Positions 55,473-64,000 of a stretch of 64,000 nucleotides of DNA are shown here, piece after piece (position 1 is the first letter of the stretch; each line of letters begins with the position of its first letter). Origin of the DNA: Viola odorata (taxonomy: Eukaryota > Streptophyta > Magnoliopsida > Malpighiales > Violaceae); the NCBI GenBank assembly GCA_963691705.1, contig OY829539.1, forward strand, positions 42,169,656 to 42,233,655, written 5' to 3'. The notes under the pieces were generated by a model. It saw only the letters and a program-made list of their open reading frames with translations. It ran no database searches and was not told the DNA's origin. A program made the translations under genes and the position numbers.

Positions 55473-57781
55473 ATGCGTCGCACGAGAAACCAAACTAGCC
55501 CCCGGGAGCCTATAGATTCTGAGATCGAGAATACTGCAAGTGTTTTTACTTGTGAGATCATTCTGCGGCTCGAGTTAGAGAGTCATGGTATCTCTTTCCC
55601 CAGCGGTTATACCGTTATGCTTCTAGAGAAGCATATGAGACTTCACGACGTCCTGTGGGGAACTCAGAGGATGTTGTAGTTTAAGATGTTTCTTTATGGT
55701 TTCCGCCTTCCTGTTCATGCTTCGATAGAGAATATACTGTGTCAATGTAAGATTCACCCGGCGCAGATAACACCCTCATCGTGGTGTGGTATCTATGCTT
55801 TCATCTGCACCTGCGAAATGAAGAATATTCTTGCCCCTTCTATCGATTTGTTTCATAAACTCTTCAGCCTCACTTGTCACAATGGTCTAGTGAGCGTTAC
55901 TCCAAGATGGAATGACGCATATGCCCAGTCTTTCTGGCAAAATTTTCTAGAGTTTGAAGAAACCGTTGATGACTGGAAGGATGATTTCTTTGTTATTGAG
56001 TTGCCTTCCCACTTGTGGCATAGGGGCTTTAACCGGGGCATCACCGATACTGACTGGGTGAAACCGGTCGTCTTGTCTAGAAAGGAGTTGATTCAAGCTG
56101 ATGCCTTGTTAGAGATGAAGACGCCTTTCCAGATTCGAAACATTGCTTGGTACAGACCTTTATCTGAGTGTGTCGTAGGTGAGTCTTTAAATTCTAGTGT
56201 TATCATTCTTTCTTTTCATTTACTAATGTGACTTTTTGTAGGAGGCGTTATCGATCAATCGTCCGAAGGGGATGACACTCGTTTGAGAGTCGTGCCTCCT
56301 CCAACAACGTCTCCTTCTATGTTTTCCAGAGCTCCACCTGGCTGTAGCGTCCCGTTAAAGAAATGAAGGACTTCGGGGGCGGCCCTTCAAAGAGGGCGCA
56401 TTTCTACACGTGCTTCTCGCTTTGTGGAGAATTGGTTGCTCGTTCGAGAGATAAGGTCTAGCTCAGGTCCGCCAATAGTCAAGACAGAGGTTTTTTCATA
56501 CGTAGGTACGGGTGAGGGTGAAGATATAGACACAGAGTCTTGCCTTCGTTAGGTTTCTAAGGTTCAGCGAAAGAGACTTAAGGAAGAGAAGGAAAATCAG
56601 GTGACTAAGACTGCCATGCGTCCTCCTTTGCCGTCACTGACGGGTCGCGCTTTCTCTGATATTGCTACTTCTTCTAGTACAGCCAAAGATTTCCCTTCGA
56701 TAAGTGTTGATGTTCCATCACTAACATCCTCTTGTTCTGCCGCCAATGTTCTTTCCCCATCAACTAAGGTTCCCCCAATAGCGAGACCCTACCCCGTTAT
56801 CGAGGTTTCTGTGGTATCAACGGAAACGCCGTTGACGACAAGTTCTTCCCTTGCCGTTGAGGCCCCGCATTCTCCTATCTCTTCTTGTATTCCTGATGTG
56901 GTGGTGCCAGCTCCGAGCTCGAGCGTACTTTCTGATCCACCGGTGAGGGTTCCTCAACCGTTGTTCTTTACTTCCATTTCCTATGTTAGCAATTCTGTCG
57001 GCGGCTCCGCTCCTTCTGTCGTCGCCAATCTTTCTTCTCAAGGGCCTCAAGGGGCTCCTTCTTATCGGTTGGATTTGTCAAACTTTGGAATCAACGGGCC
57101 CTAGAGGTATCAGACCCGTTATCGCGAGATCAACCAGCGATTTTAGTGGGTGAGATGTTCGGTTGGCCTGAAAATGAGGAAAAGTTACTACAGCTTCCCC
57201 CCGATATTCAGCACGCACGCGTTCTGAATGAGTCTTTGGCCAGCTTCCACAAAATGCATTATTTTCTCAAGGCTCACGGCAGCAAACTTCAAGGTTCATC
57301 TGGCTCAACGGAGCAACTCGACCATGCCTTGGGCAAAGTGAGGAACTTAACGCGACTTCAGAATCGTACTCGGGCGGAGCTAGATAATTGCCGCGCTGAA
57401 CTTACTAGGGAAAGATCCAAGGGGAAAGCCTTAGAGGCAAAGTTGGTGGCTGCTGACAAGAAAAACTCTCTTCTTCGTGAAGAGATATTGGCCTATAACG
57501 CGGATTTGGCCAAGGTTCCGTCAAAGATAAGCTGGTGGAAGAAAAAAACTATGTGGGCCTTTACCGCCGGGTTCGCGGACTATTATCACATTAGGAATTT
57601 TGATCCTGCTAAGATAGACGATTATGCCTCTACGAAAATGAGTGAGATTGATGGGAGCAAGGAAGGTTTTCTTTCCTCAGAGGAGGAAGAAGCAGGTGAC
57701 GGCGGCGATACCGAGACGCTCTCATTATCGGATAATTCGGATGCTGCGGGGGACACAGGAGGCTCCACCCGTCCCCGTTAG
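55473..57781 (+). pseudogene. Antisense Transposase_28-like gene 'c' of D
   Basis: Exon 1 is 55473-56178, the intron 56179-56241 (GTGAGT...TTTTTGTAG, 63 nt) and exon 2 56242-57781. The protein starts MRRTRNQ. The domain with FLYGFRLPVHASIENILCQC and ITPSSWCGIYAFI is of the 'putative gypsy-type transposon' kind. WHRGFNRGITDTDW follows, then a Ser/Thr/Pro-rich middle, a coiled-coil (about 57290-57500), a KISWW segment and an acidic tail. Stops: TAG at 55677, TGA at 56364, TAG at 56550, plus a frameshift near 57110. The E copy has different stops, so the shared ancestor had an open frame. A role in nucleic-acid binding or regulation is speculation. Confidence 0.7.
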
Positions 57782-58223
57782 TTGTTGTTTCTTTCTCGAT
57801 CTGAACATTGATGTCATTCACTTTGTAATAATAACGTCCAAACTTTTTTTAAATAATAATAATTAATCTCTATTGCGTTATCTTCTTCTTTTGAGTTATC
57901 TTGGCGACTACAGACTGAATTAACGCTTCATCGCGTTATCTTGATCACCACATTATTGAGCCTTTCTTGGTTTGAAAAATCGACTCCACATTTTCAGAGC
58001 ATTTAATGCTTGAGAATCCCTCATTAATGCGGGAGAAAAAGTCATGATAGCCAGACCATACGTGTCAATTCGCAGAAGCGCTAGGGTTGGTGCCCCTTAG
58101 GGAATGGTAAAATAGAAGCGTCTTCTCGCTTCTCTAAAAATGTACTCATTGCTCGTGTCTTTTTCTCCTGACGCGTCCCATACAACGACTGTTACAACAG
58201 TCATTTTGACTAACCGCTAGGGT

Positions 58224-58230
58224 TATAAAA
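58224..58230 (+). promoter_or_regulatory. Possible antisense promoter of gene 'd'
   Basis: TATAAAA in GGTTATAAAACCC lies about 165 bases before the ATG at 58393, with a pyrimidine-rich leader. The layout is the same as for gene 'c'. The flanking 58112-58392 has no other feature. Confidence 0.45.
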
Positions 58231-58392
58231 CCCGCCACATGCTTCTTTTCCTCCTTTTGTTATTTTATTTTCTCCATAACATCTCAAGCTGACTTGCGTT
58301 TCTTCTTTCCACCGTCTGGGCACTCTAATTTTCTCTCTTAGAAAGGTACTTTTGTTCTTTTTTGTTACTTTCTTCATCTTTTTACTTTTGCC

Positions 58393-60821
58393 ATGGCTAG
58401 AACTCGTGGTCGTCCTCGACCCAAATCTATTGGGGAGGAAAAGATTGAAGACATTGTTACCACTATCACTTCTCTGACCATGCTTCAGCGGAAGTTAACT
58501 AAACACAATGCCCATATTCTTGAGGGTTGTTCGGTTGAAGTTACCCCCAATTCGCTACGCCTTAATAGTGAATTGCCCGACAATCGTAGGCTTTTGTATG
58601 CCAAGATGTTCTGCTATGGTTTCCAGTTTCCTCTTGATCCTTTAGTGGAACAGTTATTTACCACTCTTAATTTAAATCCTGTCCAGTTGACCCCTAATGC
58701 GTACTGCTGCATTTACGCATTCATAGAACTCTGTAAATACAAAGGGATTGCCTCTCCTTCCCTTTTACTGCTTCAATCACTTTTTCAATTGTATAGTCGT
58801 AGGGGTGTGATAGCGATATCGCCACGTTATGATGATGACTCGCTAAAACCTTTTACCTGGAAGCTTCTGCACTTTGAATCTTCCATTGATAATTGGAAAA
58901 ATGAGATCTTTATTATTAATCTGCCTGGCCCCTAGTGGAGGACCGGTTTTAATCACGATATCAGGGATAGAGCCTAGGGTCAGCGGAGGCCTCTCCCTTC
59001 GCCTGAGCAAGGCTGGTTAGACAAACTGCTCGAGCTGAACTTTAGCGTTCATACTCGGAAACTGGCGTACAGGATCGACATTCGAGCCTGTGTTGAGAGT
59101 GAGTATTTTGCCATTTTCCTTGTTATTTCAAGAGGTACTAACGCAACGTTGTCTCACGATTGTGCAGAGCCTCCGCCCGGCTGGAAGCCTTAGTGCGTTA
59201 GGAGACGGGACAGAAGGGCTCAGAAGAAAAAGGAAAAGGAGGAAGTTGTCGCTGCGGCCGTTAATCCTATTCTATCGTCTATTGTGACTATTAGTCTCGT
59301 TCAGGGGTCTACTTCTCAGATTGGCGAGGAAGTTATTACCGTCCCTGTTTTTGTTCTGACTGTATCTCTCACCGTTACTCCTATTCAGGCGTCTTCTTCC
59401 AGGGTTTTTGTCTGAAGGAAGAAGAAGAAGAGAAAACGCAATGTGGCTCTTACCCCTCCTTCAGGCGTGGTAATCTCTTCAAAGGTGCCAGTTAACGATA
59501 TCGCTACTGTACGCCTTTCTTTCATGCCCTCGTTATTTCGCGTATTGCGTTTTTTAACGTTTTCTAACTTTCTCTTTTGTTTTCTTATCTTCCTCAATAT
59601 TTCTCTTTGTAGGATACTGTTGCTGTCTCTGCTCACCCATCGCCAGAAGATAACATGAACTTATCCCACGTATTCTAACAGCGTCGCAAGAAACCGCGAC
59701 ATAACGAGGAGGTTGTGAGCTCGCCAGGGGGCCCCGTTATCGATCAGGAGAGGGATACTGGGGATGTTGTTGCCTTTGTTTCTGATGTGCCTTATGGGGG
59801 TCAAGCTTCTGATCCTTTGAGGACTGCGGGTGTTTTTGGGTCCTTTCATGTTTCGCCCAATTCCTTCGGTACGTCGCCTCCTCCTTCTAATTCTCAAGTC
59901 GTGGGCTTTATTGGGGACTTAACGGAGTCCGATTTTCCAGCCTACCACTCTCATGATTCCTTTGAGCTTGCCATGGGCACTTCTTCTCGTCAACCTCCAT
60001 CCCCAACTACTTTATTTTTCGTTCCCTCAAATGCTCCCGTGTGTCCACCTCCTGAGGGGGAGGTTGTCGCTTCCCATCTTATGGCTGATATGAGTACAAT
60101 TTCTGAATTCGGGCCCGTTACCCATCAAATTGACTTAGGTAGCTTGCGTAGGACTAGGTTTGCGGCTGTAGGGGGTGATAGCTCTTCCGCGGCTTCTTCT
60201 TTGCTGGCCTCGCATGTGTTATCACTCCAGGAGGAGGAGGAAGTATTTCTTTCTCGGACTCCTAAGGAGCAAGTGCATTCGGTGCGCTCCAATATATTTT
60301 CTGCTTTCCACAACTTCCATTACTGGGCCAAGAACATGACAAGGAAAGTTGATTCCCTTACTTCTTCCTCCAACGAGCTGCACAACGCCCATCAATAGGT
60401 TTCAGAAGAACTCGCTAGAAAATGAGAGGAAGTAGAGAAGTTATCAGGGAAGTGCTAGGATTTGGCGGCAACCCTAGCGATTGTTAAGGAAGAGCTGAAA
60501 GATGCTAACGAGCGGGAAGCTACTAGGATGGCTGCACTTATGAATAAGAATGTTGTGCTGGAGGAGGAGAAGGCGGCACTGAGAGAGGAGAAGGCCGCAC
60601 TAGAGAAAGAGTCGGCGGAAAAATACAAGTGGTATTGCGAGACGACCGCAGGCATCATGTCCGACTGTTTCATGCAGCTTTATGGGGAGGAGATGTTTCG
60701 TGATGAGGACCTTACTCAAGTATTTCTGGAGAAATCCGTGGTCCTTACAAATGATAATTTTTACAGGACAAAGCTGAGGAATCACGAAGGGCAGGAGGAC
60801 AGCGGGACGGCAGCGCCATAG
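58393..60821 (+). pseudogene. Antisense Transposase_28-like gene 'd' of D (three exons)
   Basis: It starts MARTRGRPRP. Exon 1 is 58393-59098, an intron 59099-59167 (GTGAGT...TGTGCAG), exon 2 59168-59508, an intron 59509-59612 (GTACGC...TTTGTAG) and exon 3 59613-60821. The domain matches gene 'c' in order: FCYGFQFPLDPLVEQLF, QLTPNAYCCIYAFI, then a Trp-Lys region. Exon 3 is one frame of about 400 codons ending in a strong Glu/Lys/Ala coiled-coil (about 60462-60620) and KYKWYCETTAGI. Stops near 58933, 58972, 59192, 59413, 59677, 60397, 60423 and 60456 are mostly of the CAG, CGA or TGG decay type. It appears to be an ancient duplicate of gene 'c'. Confidence 0.65.
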
Positions 60822-61558
60822 GCCTCTTTTGCCACCTTTTCTGAATTTTGGGCATCGCCCCCCTTTTTTGATCTTGTTTCTGAAGGATTTTGCTTTTGTA
60901 ACCCTTACGCGGGTTTTTGAACAATCATATTTTGCTTGCTATCTGCCTTTGTGGTTGATCTTCTTTACATTGTTTCTTTTTCTCCGAATTCTCACGATAA
61001 GATGATGATGGCGTTGATAAAAGGCCTGGGCATTGCCCGCGATGTGAAGCATATAATCCGTATTTGCAAGAGAAGATATCATGGCGTTATTGCCGTATAC
61101 GCCTTCAAATCGAGAGGATCATTCCGGAGGCGTTACTGCCTCAAATATTGCCGTCATTTCCCAGTGGCCAAAAATGCCATATAAATGTATGTTGATGTGT
61201 CATTTTCTGGCAGTGTTTCTTGAATCAGGGTGGCAAAACATTTTCCGTTAATGGTACACTCACCACGTGAATCATGATGACAGACCGTGTGGTATTACCA
61301 CCTGCACGGGCGTTGGTCTCTTCGTTATTCCAATGGTTTCGTGATTTTCCTGCACATTCTCAATTGTTGCTTTATTAGTAAAATAGCATGCAATGATAAA
61401 CACTAGTTGCCACTAGGGGCATTCGCCCGCTTGTACCGGGGTGTTGTTGGTGTTGCTCATATCGCTTTCTCAACCAGTCAACTTCACCGGGTATTTGTCG
61501 TCCGGTTACTCGCTGGGATATCACTATTTAATTTGAATTTCCATGTTTGGCCTGGAGC
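60822..61558 (+). other. Region between gene 'd' and the tandem repeat
   Basis: I see no supported gene. It is T-rich after the end of gene 'd', which may include its polyadenylation region. Short ORFs have no family resemblance. Confidence 0.5.
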
Positions 61559-61893
61559 GTGCCTCGTCTTAGTGAGTCGTCTGATCAGGAGCGGTCATCA
61601 CAAGGATAGGATTTTCACTTCTAGGCGTTGAAACCTCACATCCCTAAAGTGTGCCTCGTCTTAGTGAGCCGCATATGTTAGCACGGTTGTCACAAGGATA
61701 GGATTTTCACTCCCGACGGAGCTGGGGTGTGCCTCGTCTTAGTGAGTCGTCTATGTTAGCGCAGTTGCCACAAGGATAGGATTTTCACTCCCAGCACTGA
61801 ATCTTTAAGTATGCCAGGGCGTGCCTCGTCTTAGTGAGTCGTCTGATCAGGAGCGACCATCATAAGGATAGGATTTTCACTCCTGGCACCCTT
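61559..61893 (-). repeat. Tandem repeat of D, four units of 78-92 bp
   Basis: Each unit begins GTGCCTCGTCTTAGTGAG and ends near AAGGATAGGATTTTCACT; starts are 61559, 61651, 61729 and 61821. Units 1 and 4 share TCTGATCAGGAGCG; units 2 and 3 share TATGTTAGC. It lies just past the end of pol, where Retand elements are known to carry an amplified repeat. Confidence 0.8.
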
Positions 61894-61994
61894 CATTATC
61901 TGCACGTAATCAATCACAAGAATGCACAAGAATATTTTCGATTTGAGTGTTAACGCATGTTATTGCTAACGCTATCCAAACGTGTAGAGATATG

Positions 61995-64000
61995 TCAAAT
62001 TCTAGCATGGTATAATTTCAAACGAGCTATATTCCAAGAGTTGGGTAAGGGAGTACCGTCAAGTGTTTCCAAATAGTATGCTCTTTTTTCGATAACGCGG
62101 GTAACGCGATATAGACCATCCCAGTTTGGACCGAGTTTCCACATGCGTTGTCCGGCTGCTCGTTTGTCTCTGAGTACCAAGTCCCCTACTTTTAACAATC
62201 GTTCTTTAACGCGCCTATTGTGATAATGCGCCATTTTCCTCTTATAATACAGCATTTTCAGAAGGGTTTCTTCATGCAGTTCTGGCAATGCATCAAGGTT
62301 TGCTCGTAACCTTTCTTCATTTATATCTTCCTTGAAGTACACCACTCGTAGGCTTAGAGTACCGATTTCTACTGGTGTGACAGCCTCAGTGTCGAAAGCC
62401 AGGGCGAAGGGTGTTTCTCTTGTACTGGTTTTAACGGTCATGCGGTATGCCCACATCACATACGGAAGCTCATCTGCCCATTTCTTTTTGGATCCTTCTA
62501 AGTTTTTCTTGATGCCACTGAGAATACTTCGATTGGTTACCTCCGCCTGACCGTTAGTCTACGAGTGAGCTACATAAGAGAATCTTTGTTCGATTTGGAA
62601 TTCCGCGCACTGGTCTCTAAAGAATTGACTTGTGAATTGTGTCCCGTTATCGCTGACTAGCACACGGGGTACACCAAATCGCATAATAACTTGGTGTTTG
62701 AAAAAATGCCATATTTTTTCTGTTGTAATGTTGACCACTGCTTCCGCTTCTGCCCATTTCGTGAAGTAATCCACTGCCACGACTACAAATCCCAGCAGAG
62801 ATCTTGCTTTTGGAAACGGACCTAGGATGTCAATTCCCCATTTGGCAAAATGACAGGGGGCACAATTTCAGAGATTTCCGTAGCAGGTCGTCGGGGAATT
62901 TTGGAGAACTCCTGACATTTCTAACAAGTTCGTACAAAGTTATTGCAATCCCTGCGAATGGTGGGCCAATAAAATCCTGACCTAAAGACTTGCGCGGCCA
63001 GGGTACCGCCAGACACATGCATACCACATATTCCTTCGTTGATGTCTCGTAAAGTGTGGAGGCCCTCTTGCTCCATTATGCACTTGGCCGCTGGATGAGA
63101 GAAACATCTCTGAACCAGTTCACCATCGTAATATGTGCATCGTGCCACCTGTTTCAACACTTTTTTCTTTTCAGCGTTATCTTCGAGCAATTCATCGTTC
63201 TTCAAATATTTTATTACAGGAATTCGCCAGTCATTTTCAATTTCTTCAATACATAGTGACGCTTGTTCTTCCATGAAGGAAGGCACGGATATTTCTTTGA
63301 AGTACACGTCAGCAGGTATAGATGTTTCCGGGTTGACTGCGTTTTTTGCGAGATTGTCTGCTTCAGCGTTATCCTCTCGAGTGACGTGCTCAATGCTGAC
63401 TTGTATGCCCATTTTTCTTATTTCCATTAACTCGTGTTTCACTTTAGAGAGATATTGAATCATGATGGGTTCTTTGGCTTGAGAGTTTCCCAAGACTTGG
63501 TCTATCACTAGCTTGGAGTCGCCGTATATCTTTAGTCGCACGTCTCTCATTACTCCGGCGTCATGTATGGCTTTCGTGGACAGATTTTTTCCTATTCTGA
63601 GCCCGGCCAACAGCACCTCATATTCTACCGCGTTATTGGATAACGGCTGCAGGATCTTGATGGCGTATCGTATCTGTATGCCTAGTGGTCCGGTTACTAG
63701 GATTCTGGCTCCAGCTAGTTCTTGATTTTTGGCTCCGTCAACGTGAACAACCTACAAGTCGCTGTAGGTTTCAGGGAATGGGAGATCCACGTCATCTCTT
63801 TCTTCCACGGGTAAGTCCGTCAATGGATCTTGCGTGGACGTACGCTCAGCTATAAAATCTGCTAGGACTTGGGCTTTTATGGATGGTCGGGCTTTATACT
63901 ATAGCCCAAACTGCTCGAGGTCAATGGCCCAAATCAGCATCCTTCCTGAGGACTCAGGTTTTCTGAAAATCCTTTTTAGGGGTTGGTCCGTGAGCACGAT
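61995..64000 (-). pseudogene. pol of element D: RNase H, second RNase H and integrase (partial)
   Basis: Minus strand, entering from beyond 64000. First comes the end of the RT-linked RNase H (VLTDQPLKRIF, GRMLIWAIDLEQFGL, VLADFIAE). Then comes the extra archaeal-type RNase H (VHVDGAKN near 63745, NNAVEYEVLLAGLRIGKN, YGDSKLVIDQV, REDNAEADNLAKNA), the Tat hallmark. Integrase follows: zinc-finger region (HTLRDINEGICGMH, FYWPTIRRDC), core (VDYFTKWAEAEAV, VLVSDNGTQF, TNGQAEVTNR) and C-terminal part to SWNIARLKLYHARI at 61995. Stops: TAG near 63900, 63752, 62920 and 62560 (the HPQTNG motif reads HS-stop-TNG). It is not functional. The last 154 codons are open. Confidence 0.85.

Larger units (their letters stand above)
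52949..64000 (-). mobile_element. Element D: Tat/Retand-like retrotransposon with antisense genes (continues past window)
   Basis: The minus-strand pol runs from beyond 64000 to 61995. Its 3' side (leftward) holds a tandem repeat, then four gene-like units on the plus strand, then an LTR end at 52949 (CTTATCA read on minus). A second RNase H-like domain before integrase places it in the Tat branch. The 52949-58111 part is homologous to E. That everything from 52949 to 64000 is one element is inferred from orientation and context; a junction near 58111 cannot be excluded, because E ends there. Confidence 0.7.

Noticed and set aside
56941..56990. Second intron in gene 'c' (GTGAGGGTT...TGTTAG)
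   Set aside because: A 47-nt intron is short for plants and the frame reads through it in D, so it was not annotated.
1..64000. tRNA, rRNA or other structural RNA genes
   Set aside because: Only primer-binding sites complementary to tRNA 3' ends were seen. No cloverleaf or rRNA core sequence was recognised.

Overview
This window is plant nuclear DNA, almost certainly from a eudicot. It is a nest of LTR retrotransposons of the Athila and Tat branches of Ty3/Gypsy, with a Helitron piece, a Stowaway-like MITE and one broken TIR-type NBS-LRR resistance gene. The resistance-gene family is the main argument for a eudicot, because TNL genes are absent from grasses. I see no intact host gene. The only coding capacity that looks intact is in one young Athila element.

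Layout, left to right. (A) 228-20314 is an old, internally deleted Athila element with 5-bp target duplications AAGGT. It keeps a protease and the integrase C-terminus but no reverse transcriptase. (B) 5895-19325 is a complete 13.4-kb Athila element inserted into A's 3' LTR (duplication TTCCC). Its two 1723-bp LTRs differ at about four sites. It has an uninterrupted 1842-codon gag-pol and a second ORF of the ATHILA ORF-1 type. From 20406 comes a truncated Helitron with a MITE inserted 9 bp inside its 5' end. (F) 21975-32406 is a large Tat/Ogre-like element with no gag or pol. Its interior is three tandem-repeat arrays plus a captured Athila-type 3' untranslated segment. (G) 32468-32930 is an Athila-like LTR end with its primer-binding site. 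(E) 32931-37847 is the 3' part of a Tat-like element on the plus strand. 37848-38166 is a chromovirus-like protease fragment (H). (C) 38167-48344 is a third, decayed Athila element on the minus strand, lacking its 5' end and its RT active site. 48512-49642 is an LTR assigned to H, inserted in the LRR end of the TNL pseudogene (49643-52082). 52391-52948 is another Athila LTR piece. (D) 52949 to the window end is a minus-strand Tat-like element, related to E and inverted relative to it.

The most unusual content is in D and E. Between pol and the 3' LTR, on the strand opposite to pol, lies a cluster of gene-like units: two small unknown ORFs and two related genes resembling the 'putative gypsy-type transposon' (Transposase_28) family. 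These have GT-AG introns, TATA-like boxes of their own and C-terminal acidic or coiled-coil regions. Antisense extra ORFs are known in some Tat/Retand elements. The duplicated, intron-bearing arrangement here is the best candidate for something under-described.

Inferred order of events: the TNL gene was hit by H, H received C, and E entered the H protease piece. A is old and B is very recent. Nearly all stop codons in the old copies fit C-to-T or G-to-A change, as expected of methylated, silenced repeats. All alignments were done by eye. Family names come from motif recognition, not database searches.
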